Shown here piece by piece: positions 1 to 11,690 of a DNA stretch of 64,000 nucleotides. The first letter of the stretch is position 1, and each line of letters opens with the position of its first letter. The notes below the pieces were generated by a model, which was not told the origin of the DNA, ran no database searches, and was given only the letters and a program-made list of their open reading frames with translations. The stretch is from Hygrophila difformis (taxonomy: Eukaryota > Streptophyta > Magnoliopsida > Lamiales > Acanthaceae): contig JAOANR010000010.1 in NCBI GenBank assembly GCA_030278955.1, positions 10,571,884-10,635,883 on the forward strand, in the 5' to 3' direction. A program made the position numbers and the translations under genes.

Positions 1-2343
1 CAATCCCGCAAGGCATGGAGATTATCCTCGACTTCACCACACTTCCAGCAGCACTGGTCCTCTGAAATATGTCGCTTAAACCTCTCACGAGCCGTCAAAA
101 GTCGATCATGCATGACAATCCATAAAAAACCTCGAACTCGGAAAGGGGCGGGCCACTTCCAAATGCTTTCCCATTCAGTGTTGTTTATAGAGAATGTGGC
201 AGTATTCCAATGCTTGAGAGTGCTACTGACTGTGAAATGACCTTTGGTACAAGGTTTCCAGTAGGGCCGATCCTCCAAGGTACCAAGCGGTGGAGCTGGT
301 TCGAGCATGATCTTGTGAATCCCTTCAGGATTGAGGACTGAGCTTAGTTCTTGGACGTTCCATGAAGAGTCGTGGGCGTAAGAGTCCGGCGTCCTAACAA
401 GGTCAGCAACGGATAGGTTTCGGGATGCAAAGTCCTGCAAGTTAAGATCTTGGTTAGTCCAGTTATCATACCAAAAGGAAATTGTCTTACCATTTCCCAT
501 CTTCCACCCCAGCATTGAAGAGAAGGATTGATGAACTAAGGAAAGATCTTTTGCAAATTGGGATAGCGTTTGTCGGTGGTGTGTGAAATTATTTCCCCGC
601 CAGCCATATCTCGTCTTCATCAATTTTGTCCACATAATATCTTTAGTAAGAAGTCCCCACCAACTCTTCATAAGTAAGGCTTTGTTGAAAGAGTGTAATT
701 TTTGAATTCCCAAGCCTCCTTGTGAAGTGGGAGTCGTAACAACATCCCAAGCAATAAGATGAACCTTCCTGTGATGATGGTTAGAGCCCCAAAGAAAATC
801 CCTACAAAGCTTCTCCATCTCATAGATAGTTCGCATAGGAAGGTGGAAAACTTGCATTACGTATTGGCCAATAGCCTGCAAAACCGATTTAATGAGTGTT
901 GAACGGCCGGCAAGACTAAGATGGCGATGTGTCCAGCCATTCAATTTGGACTTCATTTTGTCAATAATGAAACCGAAGTCTTTATGGGACTTTCTGCCAA
1001 TAGAAGTAGGGATGCCAAGATAGGTCCCGAGTTGATGAGAAGCTTGAATTCCCAACTCATTGGAAATATGCCTTCTTGTGTCACGATTAACTACACTCCC
1101 AAAGCAAAGCCGAGATTTGGTGTAGCTGACTACTAAACCTGACATGGAACTGAAACGAGTTAGAACATCTTTAATAAGCATGGCTTGATCAGTAGTGGCT
1201 TTGGAAAACAATAAAATATCATCGGCAAAAAAGACATATGGAATGCTAATTCGGCCATTATCCCAAGAGATAGGTTTCCAAAGTCCTGCGTTAACCGACT
1301 GAGAAATCATAGCAGCCAATCTCTCCATGCATAAAATGAAAATATAAGGTGACATAGGATCGCCTTGTCGAATACCACGGGAGGGAGTAAAGGAAGTGGT
1401 GGGATGACCATTCCAGATGACCTGTAGGGATGAAGAAGTAATGCAAGACATAATGAGGTTAATACATGAATTAGGAAAACCAAAACATGACAAGGTATCC
1501 TTGATAAAACCCCAACTAAGTTTATCGCAGGCTTTCTCCAAATCCAATTTGAGGATCATATAACCAGGCTTAGAAACAGATCTGTGCAGGAAATGATTAA
1601 TTTCCCTACATAAAATGATGTTGTCCTGGATTATTCTACCCTTCACGAAGCTAGCTTGGCCTTGACTAATGAGTCGGGGAAGAAACTGGGACAACCTGTT
1701 AACCAAAACTTTAGTAACAATTTTGTAAATAACATTGCATAAACTAATGGGACGGAATTGAGTTACTGATTTGGGATTCGGAACTTTGGGAATTAGCACA
1801 ATAGAGGTATGATTAACATCCGCCATAGTCTGAGTGCCATTGAAGCATTCACAAACAAAGGTGTAGACAGAATCTCCAACTATGGACCAATTGCGCTGGT
1901 AGAACATTGCATGGAAACCATCAGGACCAGGGGCTTTTAATGGAGCCATTCCAGATACTGCTTTCCAGACTTCCTCTTTAGAAGGGGCTGCATTCATCAA
2001 CTCAAAATCCAACGGAGAGAGGCTGGTGATGTATTCCGAAGAAGTAGCTGACCGAGTGGCTGCCTGTGGAGATGCAGTGTATAGTTGCTTGAAATAATCC
2101 ACGACCATGGCTTGGAGCTCCCCCTCTCGAGACACAGTTCTACCATTGGCATCCTCTAGAATAGAAAAAAGTTTCTTCCTTTTCCGAGCCTTAACAAAGT
2201 TATGGAAAAAATTGGTGTTTAGATCCCCGGCTAGATTCCAATCGCGTGTGCTCCTTTGAATCCAGGTAAGTTCCTCCCTTTCCAAGATTTTGCCAAGTTT
2301 AGAACTTAGTTGGTGATGCAGACGCCTGGTAAACCTGTTCGTG
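1..2343 (-). mobile_element. LINE (L1-like) ORF2, 5'-truncated, runs off left edge
   Basis: Reverse transcriptase polyprotein of a plant non-LTR retrotransposon. On the minus strand one reading frame carries, in order: the linker typical of plant LINEs with GDLNTNFFH near 2220; the RT core with RGIRQGDPMSP near 1350-1379; the catalytic FFADD near 1218-1232; and a zinc-finger RT-associated domain (CCWKCGEVEDNLHAL) at 12-53. All four anchors have codons in the same frame, so the ORF may be uninterrupted up to the window edge; I did not check every codon. The endonuclease domain is absent: recognisable LINE sequence stops near 2340, where unrelated AT-rich DNA begins, as expected for 5' truncation by incomplete reverse transcription. 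RNase H and the poly-A end lie outside the window. It differs clearly in sequence from the LINE at 19264. Confidence 0.9.
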
Positions 2344-4009
2344 TCCATTGACACACCATTAAAAAAAGTCGGTTTCATCACAATAATAAAATCCATTGAC
2401 ACACCATTAAAAAAATAAATAAAAATAGGAGGAAGAGTTTTCACCTTCTTACCTGGCCTCACAAGCCTCAATGCAACCTAAGCAGCAGCAATAACATCAG
2501 TCCTTTCCATCCATTTCTTTTAATCAAAACAAATGATTTCAGCTTCCTTAAACATTTTCTTTCTGAAATCCATAAGAAGAAAAATAAATCTAAACATGGT
2601 GTTATTCACAATATTTAAAAATACCTATATTAGAGTTCTGCCATTGAACCTTAGTGAGGAGCTTATCCTGCCAATAAATTTAATACCTTATTAACAAATT
2701 GTTGCATTTGATTAGAGGAAAAGAAGAGTATTTTACCTCGCCATGTGGTCGTACCAGTCTAACCTTAAAGATATTATAATAAAGCATTAAATCTAACCTT
2801 CAAATTGACTTTTCAGTTCAACATTTTTGAGATTTTAACGCATGAAGTTTATTTGCTAGCTTTTGCATCTAGCAAAACAGATAAAGGAAAACAAATTAAA
2901 GAAATAGATTCAATTAATAACATAAGTTTAAAAATGATAAAATATCATCATTCCAAAAGAAGGAAATATGCATTTTTTCCAACCCTCTTTGATAAACGGA
3001 GAGCATCTATTCCTTAGAACTAAAAGATGTGAATTGGTAAAAGCAGCATCAATACATTTCCTTCATTTGACTCGTTATTGATCTCTAGGTCTGCACTTTG
3101 CCATTAACATCAAGGGCTATGTGAATCACAATGCTTGAATTAATAAATGGCTCTTGAATTACAATGCTTGAATAAAATAAAAAAATTCACTAATCCTCTT
3201 AAACACAATTACTGAAAGCACAAGAAAAGGCAATGGTAGCCAAATCCACACAAAATAACCTCAAAATCATTAAGAGCTCAATGTGACATTTTATCGAACA
3301 TTTAATATGCACAATTTAAATTTCGTAAAAACTGAATTACGTTAAATTAAAGTTTCAAATATGCTCAACCTTGAATGAAGTAATTACATGTCTACTAAAG
3401 TAGCAACATAGCAGTCATCAGAAATCCACAAAACCAAACTATCTATTCTCGTATCACAACAACCATTAGAAAAAAGAAATATAGAAGCTGTACTCAAGCA
3501 AGCTGGTAACAGAAGGCGGACGACAATGGTGAGGGCTCCATGAAGGCAGGAAGTGGAATATAGGCCGGCGATTAAATCTCGGTTTCTCTACCAATTAATC
3601 GTTTTTCTCAAAAAAAAGAGAAGAAATTTGATATTTGCTTTTTAGCTTCTTGTAAATCTGATTTGAAATTTTTTGGCTTCTTGTGAATCGGGATTTAGAG
3701 GAAAGAGAAAAATACTAACTCGAATTTTTGACTTCTTTGTTGATCTTTTCCGGCAGGTTTGGGAAAGGGAAAACGGATTTGGAATTTCCGGGATTGGGAA
3801 GGAATTGGATTTGAGAAATTTGGAATTTCTGCATGTCTACAGTGTAAATTTCTACTTTTATAGAATATTTACATTAACTTCATCTCCAACTCATCCCTAT
3901 ATTTTTGCAGGATTAAGGAATACTCCATATATTTTTGTAAGGATATTGTTCATAAGAAATTTTTTGTGTCTAATACACTGTTCATAAGACTAACAGCTTT
4001 TATATAGTA
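2344..4009. other. AT-rich intergenic stretch, no gene recognised
   Basis: I see no gene or known repeat here. A 24-bp sequence beginning tccattgacacaccatt is present twice, at 2344-2367 and 2392-2415, at the truncated LINE edge. A G+C-richer patch near 3505-3570 could be an old promoter or 5' leader, but nothing supports it. The 104-codon reading frame at 3673-3987 has no recognisable domain, is rich in Phe and Leu, and I do not regard it as a gene. Confidence 0.5.
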
Positions 4010-4599
4010 CTAGCACACCCGTCCGCGCAATGCGCGGGAAGTAAAATTTACATTTTTTAAGAAAAATAGCGTAACAATTTAAAAATTCAAATATTCTATT
4101 TTCTAAACTTAATTTGGTCATGTGCATTTCCGACCACATATTATTAAAAAAGTGAGAAAAACGATGATAAAGAAGAGAGATAGTACCATAAAAATGTAAA
4201 GTAAAATTTCTCGGAAGTGAATATGGTGTTGTTGACTGCACCGGCAGAATGGTGTGTAGGAGCTTTTATGTGATGCGCGCGATAGTTTATGTGATGTTTA
4301 GATAATGAGTGATGGATTGCACAATTATGTCATGATTAAGTAATAGCAACACAATAATGCTCTCAAACATCAAATTATACTTCCCATTACGCCTGCACAT
4401 GCATGCATCATATTATCCGCACACTAACTATATTGAAATATCCCTACCGAAACGTTCATAAAATAAAAGACTGTATGATAATTATTCACCGTAATTTACA
4501 TGAGATAAACAAATTATTATAGCACACTTTACATTATATAGGATGAATGTATTTCACATTAAAAATTCAATATAAAATTTATGACATACGGGCCAATAT

Positions 4600-4760
4600 A
4601 TTTTCCTAATTTTGTTAAGTCCTTTGACTTCCAACAGAAGGTTGGAGATTCGATTCCCCACTGGTCTTCTATCCCTCCCTTTTATTCTTCTTTGTAATTT
4701 GTACGGCATGGGCTCGCACCACCCATTTCCCAGGCCTTCAATGGCTCCTAAAAAAAAAAA
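4600..4760 (+). mobile_element. tRNA-derived SINE, 5' part degraded
   Basis: Contains a B-box-like sequence (gattcgattcc near 4648-4658). A body shared with the other SINEs of this window follows: a pyrimidine-rich stretch, ttgtaatttgt, then a 'gggctcgcaccaccc' and 'aatggctcctaaaa' tail ending in an A-run. The A box is not convincing. Same family as the copies at 9426, 9716, 9945 and 30122. Confidence 0.65.
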
Positions 4761-4855
4761 TTTAGACAATAATTAATTTAGTTTTACATTACTTAAATAA
4801 AATTACCAAATCTTTGTATTCTATAAATAAATAAAACTAAATCTTATAATACTAT

Positions 4856-5384
4856 GGGGGTGTATTCAATTTGAACTCTACAGGATTTTTAAAGACTTTT
4901 AAAGTTGAGGTGTATTCAATTTAGATTTTAAAGACTCTTTAAAAATTTCGAGGATATTCAATTCAGATTTAAAAAAGTCTCTAAAAATTAGGTGTATTCA
5001 ATACGGATTTTTAAAAATCTTTAAAAATTTTGAGGTATTCAACAGTCCATGGATTTTAAATCTTTGTAGATTTTAATGGATTCTTTTAAAAAAATATAAC
5101 TAAACAAAATCTATCCAAACAATTCAAAAATTCTAAATACGGATAGTAGGGGGTATCCACTCCCTATGGCCATGTTCGCTGATGATTCCCAAGAGCTCTT
5201 ATCGACGGAGTCGTTTGGCACCTCAATGTGGACAAAATATATATTAAAAAAATAGAGAAGAATAAATGGATAAATGAGAAAATGTAGAGTCTACACAAAA
5301 TCAATCAACTCTACGTGGAGTTTATGTATTTTCCAAATCCACCAACTTTTAAAATCCATAAAAGTCTAAATTGAATACACCCCC
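4856..5384. mobile_element. TIR MITE with internally repeated terminal unit
   Basis: Begins GGGGGTGTATTCAATTT and ends with the inverted form AATTGAATACACCCCC. The terminal inverted repeat extends about 40 bp with mismatches. The 'gtgtattcaattt...gatttttaaagactcttt' unit is repeated about four times at roughly 55-60-bp spacing in the left half. I could not find a convincing target-site duplication, so superfamily assignment (Harbinger- or hAT-type) stays open. Confidence 0.65.
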
Positions 5385-5424
5385 TAAATCTTCAAAAACA
5401 TTATTTTGAATGCCTAATTTATAG

Positions 5425-5790
5425 GGATGAAATCGGTACGGATACGGTCGGATAGTATCGAATACTGATATTATCCATATATTTATTTCAAATTCGGAAT
5501 CGAATACGGCTGAGTCGGATACGAATACAGTTTCGAATATTTTGGGTTATAGATATGTACGGATACAGAACGAATATATAACGGATACAGAATATTGGAT
5601 ATTTTTTTGTAACCTTTTTTGAAAATTTGACAATTTTAATTAAAATTACCTGATAATTTCGTATTTTTATAATTATTGATAATTTTTAATTAATAAATAA
5701 TAATATATTAATATATTCGGATATCCATATTTAAAATCCGGATAATATCCTATCAATTTTCGGATACGATCGGATATTTTCAGAAAACGT
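5425..5790. repeat. Region rich in CGGATA / CGAATA motifs
   Basis: Many copies of cggata and tcgaata on both strands are clustered at the two ends of this stretch. Such clustered subterminal motifs are seen in non-autonomous hAT-type elements, but I found no clear terminal inverted repeats. Classification is uncertain. Confidence 0.35.
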
Positions 5791-6009
5791 AATTATAAGT
5801 AAATTTATAACTAATTTTTTTATAAAATTATGGATTAGTCCAGAAAAACTAATCACAATAAAAATTTAAAACACATTACGTAATAATGATGAAAAGATAA
5901 CAAAAAACTATAAATAATATTTTTTAAAAACTTTAGGGATAATAGTCAAAATGTGCAATATATTAGGGAGTAAAACTAATATTTTTTAGACCCTTAATAA
6001 TGCTAAATA

Positions 6010-6221
6010 TACTCCATCAGTTCCGGTAACACCGTCCCAAAACTTTTGGGCACGGTGTTTTAGGTATTATGTGTTATTATAATAAAGCAGAGTAATTAGT
6101 TGATACAATGTTTTAGTTGATGTTTATGGAATAAGTTGTTTCTAAAAAAGGGAAATGTGACAATTATAGTGGGACATACCAAAAAACAAAGTGAGACAGA
6201 ATTAGTGGGACGGATGGAGTA
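6010..6221. mobile_element. Stowaway-type MITE
   Basis: About 212 bp. Left end TACTCCATCAGTTCC..., right end ...GTGGGACGGATGGAGTA, giving imperfect terminal inverted repeats (TACTCCATCNGTYCC). The TA at each end is the expected Tc1/mariner target dinucleotide. No coding capacity. Confidence 0.8.
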
Positions 6222-6499
6222 ATCTTTTTTTTTTAAAAAAAAATTTGAATAGTTAAGGGTATTTATTTTTCACTTCTTCTCATCATTTTAGATATGAAAG
6301 AAAACCATATATATTTAATTTTTTAATAGTAAAAGTAATTTATTTAATATTATTTCCACAATGGGTTTGAATTTCCTTCATTCATTTTACTATCTCCTTT
6401 ATTTTCCCTTTAATTTTTTGTTGCATGCATTTCAACCACTATTTAAGCAAAAGACTTTGAATATCATGTAATCAAAAAAACACTATATTCTCATTTTAT

Positions 6500-6547
6500 A
6501 TTGTCATATTAGTTCAACACCTGTGCGTAGCGGACGAAAAATTCTAG
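6500..6547 (+). mobile_element. Helitron 3' terminus (plus strand)
   Basis: The sequence caacacctgtgcgtagcggacg...aaattCTAG|T matches the plant Helitron 3'-end plan: a hairpin (here decayed) about 10 nt before CTAG, followed by T. The matching 5' end was not identified. Confidence 0.5.
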
Positions 6548-7641
6548 TATAAATAAAGTAAAATCATTTTGTACACAATAATCTATTAATTAATTGGTAT
6601 AAATCATTTTGAATCAATTATTTTTTGTTGTATATGTAATTTATTGTGATTGTGAAATAATTAAATATTCTCTATTGACAGTAAAATATAGAGAAAGGCT
6701 AAAGCATAAAAGTAAATCATACAAACATATATATAATTGACAGAAACAATATACAGAATACATTAAAAAAATGAAGATACATTCAAAGACAATATATTTT
6801 TTTTTTAACTCGTCACAACCAAACATTACATCATAATTAATAACTATATGAGCAAAGTTTGCCACTATCTTTTGCAAGTTAGGCATAATATTTTCGAACC
6901 TAAGTTCCTCTAATCAAGCCACATAACGGATAAAATCAAAGAAAAATACATCATAAATTGTATTTAAAAATTTCTGAATTTGAACAACAATGTATGTGAT
7001 TGTAGAAAATCCACTATCATGTTAAGAGAATCTCAAAGCCATCTTCATCCCAGTTCACATTTTTCTTGTCCCCCGAATATAGATTATAAAAGCATTCGAT
7101 CACACCCTTGCCAAGTTCTCTTTTTGGGAAGAAAATTGATGTACATGCCTTTAATCCACTCTATCATTGAACATTATCAATGGATATCCCTGCAATTATA
7201 AAGGCAAAAAAAATAAAAAAATCAATATAAATAAAAGAGACAATATTTGAATTTTCCTTCTTCCCTGAACTGTCCCATGACTTTTTATATGAAGAGAATC
7301 TTTGATAAACGTACATGTGCTGTACGGAAGATATATTTTTCCTTAAAAAAATTGGTGAAAGAAACTTGTTAAATGATTAAAATAACCTATAAAATATAAA
7401 CTATCATAAGATATCAAAAAAATAGGAAAAAAAATCTAAAATACAAATAGAAAAAAGTGTTCATAAGACATGCTACAATCATATACATACCGATTCACAT
7501 GATTCAATCACGTAACACTACAAAAACCAAAAGATGAATGAACATTAGATTAGAGAAAAATGACTAAAAATTCTAAGCAATAAAAAAATTGCAAAATATG
7601 AGATTTGGAATAAAGATGAATGAAACGAATAAGGATGATCG
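6548..7641. other. AT-rich filler, no gene recognised
   Basis: Apart from short reading frames with no recognisable domain, I see nothing here. It lies inside the putative Helitron tract. Confidence 0.5.
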
Positions 7642-8525
7642 GATGTATTTATAGTTAATTCAAATATGTGTATTTAATGGAAATAATTTAAAATTTTAAG
7701 AGTATCATAGATTATAGATTTGGGGAATATATATGATATGATTGAGTTTGTTGAAATCAAATATTAGATTATATATTATGGATTTAGGGAGTATATATAA
7801 TTGAGCTAGTTGAATTAGATTATATATATTAGATTTAGTGAGTATATTTGATTGTTGAAATTAAAAAAAGCAGGATGAGATGTTGAAAAAGGGGGGTGGG
7901 GAAGTGGGGGGAAATTAGACTATATATATATAGATATATAGATATAGATTATAGATTATAGATTTGGGGAATATATATGATATGATTGAGTTTGTTGAAA
8001 TCAAATATTAGATTATATATTATGGATTTAGAGAGTATATATAATTGAGATAGTTGAATTAGATTATATATATTAGATTTAGTGAGTATATATGATTGTT
8101 GAAATTGAAAAAAATAGCCGGATGAGATGTTGGAAAACGGGGGTGGGGAAGTGGGGGGAAATTAGACTATATTACTTTTATATAGATATATAGATAGATA
8201 TAGATATAGATATAGATAGATGTATTTATAGTTAATTCAAATATGTGTATTTAATGGAAATAATTTAAAATTTTAAGAGTATTATAGATTATAGATTTGG
8301 GAATATATATGATATGATTGAGTTTGTTGAAATCAAATATTAGATTATATATTATGGATTTAGGGAGTATATATAATTGAGGTAGTTGAATTACATTATA
8401 TATATTAGATTTAGTGAGTATATATGATTGTTGAAATTGAAAAAAATAGCCGGATGAGATGTTGAAAAAGGGGGGTGGGGAAGTGGGGGAAAATTAGACT
8501 ATATTACTTTTATATATATATAGAT
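7642..8525 (-). repeat. Three tandem copies of a ~300-bp unit ending in a Helitron 5' terminus
   Basis: Unit 1 runs from about 7642 to 7945, unit 2 (lacking the first ~60 bp) from about 7946 to 8218, and unit 3 from 8219 to 8525. Each contains 'tgatatgattgagtttgttgaaatc', a 'gatgagatgttg(g)aaaa' block and a G-run 'ggggtggggaagtgggg', and ends in ttagactatatta followed by tatagata repeats. Read on the minus strand, each unit starts with a Helitron-like TCTATATATA end. Confidence 0.75.
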
Positions 8526-9102
8526 AAAGATATAGTATAAAGATAAAGATTATTATTATTATTATTATTATTTTCTTTTTGGAAAAATTTGATTTTTCTT
8601 GTAATTAGGGGATTTATAAAAAAAGTTCATTTTCATTTGTGACAGCTCATCTTTTTATATTTATATATAAAAGAAAATGATGTGGATCCCATATTTATCA
8701 AACTATTTTATTATAACTTTAAATTAAATCTTAAAATCAAATTCCTAGCCTATATTCCCAGGCTTTAGATGGCTTATCCAAAAAAAAATTCCTAGCCTAT
8801 TATTGGCTGTCCTGAAAAAAAAATTAAAATAAAATTACTAATATTATAGAAGTATATATATACATGTATATATCTATAATAATTATGTAGTTTTTTTTTT
8901 TGTTTTTTATAAATATGAATATTTTAAACTTTAACTTATTTCTTCCATTTTATATATCAATGTTTTTGTATATCATAATTTTTTATTCCATATTTTGAAT
9001 ACAATACTTTAATTCAATAATTACAGAAAATGAAACTTTATATAATTATTATAACAGATACAGATGTGCATCGTACGGGCATCGGCTAATATTTTTATTA
9101 CA
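8526..9102. other. AT-rich stretch with SINE 3'-tail remnants
   Basis: Contains a short (TTA)n run near 8550-8572 and two neighbouring copies of a SINE tail ('ccaggctttagatggctta'+A-run near 8757-8789, and 'ctagcctattattggctgtcctg'+A-run near 8791-8824). No gene seen. Confidence 0.45.
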
Positions 9103-9370
9103 TACTCCCTCCCATCGGTCCCAACAATTCTGTCCCATTTTGACTTTTGACATTGTCCATTAATCAACTTAGACTTAATGTTATCCCAATTATAAAATAA
9201 AAAAATTATAGTCAAGTTTGATTTTGTTAGATTCGTCTAATTATGTAGTTTAGAATCTATATTTTATATAGTTTTTACTTGTACACATTTTAATATATTA
9301 ACCGTTGAACAAATGCATAAGATAGTGTGCTCAAAAGCTTTGAGATATAAATAGTGAGACAGGGGGAGTA
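9103..9370. mobile_element. Stowaway-like MITE
   Basis: 268 bp bounded by TACTCCCTCCCATCGGTCCC and ...GAGACAGGGGGAGTA, with TA at both edges. Interior AT-rich and non-coding. Confidence 0.75.
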
Positions 9371-9425
9371 TTACAAATATTTCAAGTATATACACTATTA
9401 CATAAATCAAACCAATAATTATACG

Positions 9426-9590
9426 GGGATGAAGACTTGCTCAAGTGGCGAAATCCACACATTCCAACCCTAGGTTTGAGGGTTCGATTCCTCACCCGGC
9501 CCACTACTCCTCACCTTTATATTTTTGTAATTTGTATGATATAGGCTCCCACCACTTTTTCTGTGGTTTCGGCTCTTAAAAAACAAAAAC
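9426..9590 (+). mobile_element. tRNA-derived SINE, near complete
   Basis: A-box-like ttgctcaagtggc at about 9437 and B-box ggttcgattcc at about 9481, some 40 nt apart, as in internal RNA polymerase III promoters. The conserved family body follows (acccggccc...ttgtaatttgtatgatataggctcccaccac) with an A-rich 3' tail. This is the best-preserved copy of the SINE family in the window. Confidence 0.8.
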
Positions 9591-9715
9591 CATTAGTTAT
9601 ATACAAATATTAGTATTATTTTATTTGGATAACAAGTGACGCGAAAGCGTCATCTAAAGTGGCAACAAATATTATTATTCAATCTATTTGGTATTAACTT
9701 TTGAGTAATGCGATA

Positions 9716-9855
9716 GGGGTTGAGGAGTTACTACAATGGTAAGTCCCTCAAATCCCCACCCGGCCCCCATCGCTCGCTTTTGTTTCCTTTATAATTTGTG
9801 TGGTATGGGTTTACACCACCCCTTTCCTAGACCTTTAATGGCTCCTAAAAAAAAC
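9716..9855 (+). mobile_element. tRNA-derived SINE, degraded 5' part
   Basis: Shares 'cacccggcccc', 'tataatttgtgtggtatgggtt', 'caccaccc' and 'aatggctcctaaaa' tail with the neighbouring SINEs. The B box is damaged. Confidence 0.65.
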
Positions 9856-9884
9856 TTCTCCATATACATATTTATAGCATAACA

Positions 9885-9942
<58 letters not shown>
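9885..9942. repeat. (ATT)n microsatellite
   Basis: About 19 uninterrupted ATT units directly before a minus-strand SINE. Confidence 0.95.
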
Positions 9943-9944
<2 letters not shown>

Positions 9945-10095
9945 AACCTATACAGGTTAGGAAATTTGTGGTGGGAGCCCATACTACACAAATTACAAAT
10001 GTATAAATGGAAGGGATAGAGGCCTGGTGGGAAATTGAACTCCCCAATCTAAAGGTTGAAAATCAATAAATTTGCCACTAAGCCAAATCCTTATT
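9945..10095 (-). mobile_element. tRNA-derived SINE, minus strand
   Basis: The reverse complement shows ttggcttagtggcaaattt (A-box region), gggg(a)gttcaatttcccacc (B-box region, decayed) and the family tail (ttgtgtagtatgggctcccaccac). Same family as the copies at 9426 and 9716 but inverted. Confidence 0.65.
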
Positions 10096-10424
10096 CCATA
10101 TCTTAACAAAATTAAGTATATAGTCTTTTATTTTCTATTTGTTAATTAATTTTAATATAATATTATTGTGATTATATAATAAATAAAAAATAATTGAGTG
10201 AATAATACATAATTTATAGAGTTTTTATATAAATAAATTTTAATATATTAATAGTTGAAATTTGCACATTAACGCATGAGTATTTTTTTCTTCTTAAAAA
10301 TAGATCTATGGATTAAAAAAATATTAATGGGATCAAAAGTGAACATTTCATAAACTTGGACTAAAAATATATGAGAGTAACTCCAATGAAACTTTTTTTT
10401 TTTTAAAAAAAAAAGCGGATTTCC
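10096..10424. other. AT-rich spacer
   Basis: No gene, repeat or RNA feature recognised; poly-T/poly-A run at 10393-10414. Confidence 0.5.
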
Positions 10425-11272
10425 AGAATAATGTCTAAATTGGTCGTTTATCTTTAAAAAATTTTCAAGTTCGTCCTTTATGTTATTTTGGCCATTTTTA
10501 GTTCTCTATCTTTTGTGTTAATGGCCAAATCAATCATTTTAATATTAAATTGGCCCATAACCTTTTAAATTATTTCATTTCAACCCCCAATCTTAAATTT
10601 TTATTTTTATTGATCAATTTATCAAATAAATGTCCAATATGCTTACAAAAGTAAAATTAAACATTAAACTTCATACCTTTGATTTGACCGTCTTGTCTCG
10701 GGTCTTCCGACCTCTGGAATTTTACGGACTCCCTCAAAAAACGCTGCCGTAGCCAATGGTTTACCTTTTTAGATCGAAATAGTTATGGGAGGGAGTCCGT
10801 GTGGTTGGAGGTTCCAGAGCCACTATAAGAAATTCGCGGGAAGGCGACGAATTTGGCGACGAAATTTTATTGTTGTCGTCGCCTAACGGATTTCATCACC
10901 TTATTTGTCGCCTAGTGCGCTAGGCGACGGAAAATGCGACAAAATCCTTTCGTTACCTTCCCACGGAATTTTTGTAGTGAACTAGGAAGACCCGACAATA
11001 AGGTGGTCAAACCGAATGTATAAATTTTAATATTTAATTTTACTTACTGAAGCATGTCGAACATTTATTTGATAAATGGATCAATAAAAATAAAAATTCA
11101 ATAACTTGGGGCTGGAATAAAATAATTTAAAAGGTCATGGGCCAATTTAATATTAAAAGGACTGATTTGGCCATTAACACAAAACATAAAGGACTAAAAA
11201 GGGCCAGAATAACATAAATGATGGATTTGAAAAATTTTGAAAGATAAAGGATGAATTTGGACATTTTTTCGT
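10425..11272. mobile_element. Mutator-like foldback element with long TIRs
   Basis: Terminal inverted repeats extend over about 350-400 bp: the left arm starting gaataatgtctaaattggtc is matched by the inverted right arm ending ...gaatttggacattttttc. Flanks are ggatttcca on the left and ggatttccc on the right, an 8/9 match consistent with the 9-bp duplication of MULEs. The exact ends are uncertain by one or two bases. It has no coding capacity and is interrupted by the CACTA-like MITE at 10821. Confidence 0.75.
10821..10979. mobile_element. CACTA-like MITE nested in the foldback element
   Basis: Starts CACTATAAGAAATTCGCGGG and ends CCCACGGAATTTTTGTAGTG, i.e. CACTA-type termini with ~20-bp inverted ends. 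Both subterminal regions carry ggcgacga / tcgtcgcc motifs in inverted arrangement. Flanking trinucleotides (agc, aac) match at two of three positions. About 159 bp, non-coding. Confidence 0.7.
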
Positions 11273-11690
11273 GGATTTCCCCCTGAACTTAAAGTATGCA
11301 TCCGAGAAAAAATGAAACTAATGAACGGGAGATGAAGCATTATTTGTTGAAAGGAACCCATTCGGCCATTCCAACTGACGCAAGTTGCATACTACTACAA
11401 CATTTGGAGAAAAGTCTACAGACACAACTGTTACACGTACTTTGCTTAATTCTTTGGGAGAATAGTCCACTGACAACTGTTACACGTACATTAATTAATT
11501 CTTTTGTTTTGATGATTATGACACTAGGAAAATAATATCACAGACTAATTCACGAGAAGACTGGTGGGAAGACTTGAAGATGTCTTTCTTTCGGTCTCAT
11601 TGTCTGAATTATTAAAAGCCATCAAACTACAAAACCTGTTTCCTTCTAAACACTCAACAACACAAGTAAAAGAAATCACCTTTCAAAGCT
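11273..11690 (+). promoter_or_regulatory. Upstream region of the WAKL gene
   Basis: The sequence acaactgttacacgtac occurs twice, 59 bp apart (about 11424 and 11474). The segment from about 11455 to the ATG is clearly homologous to the region upstream of the WAKL pseudogene at 30405 (shared 'gagaatagtc...tgacaactgttacac', 'tctcattgtct', 'tgtttccttctaaacac'), so promoter and leader were duplicated with the gene. The pseudogene copy has ctatataag where this gene has the mutated ctacaaaac, so the original TATA box may be lost here. Confidence 0.5.

Larger units (their letters stand above)
4010..8525 (-). mobile_element. Helitron-derived tract (minus strand), non-coding
   Basis: The minus-strand end at 4013-4010 is CTAG followed by a host T. 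It is preceded about 11 nt upstream by a GC-rich hairpin (CCGCGC-ATT-GCGCGG at about 4023-4037). This is the hallmark 3' terminus of plant Helitrons. At the other side, three repeats end in a minus-strand TCTATATATA...AAAGTAATATAGTCTAA sequence, a typical Helitron 5' start (TC after A). No Rep/helicase reading frame is visible, so it would be non-autonomous. The pairing of this 3' end with the 5' ends at 7642-8525 is an inference; later insertions lie in between. Confidence 0.55.

Noticed and set aside
3673..4241. ORFs of 104 and 83 codons beside the Helitron 3' end
   Set aside because: No domain, AT-rich composition, and the minus-strand one overlaps the Helitron terminus.
9437..9492. Possible tRNA gene (A and B boxes)
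   Set aside because: No cloverleaf can be formed; the body and A-rich tail, repeated at several sites, identify a SINE.
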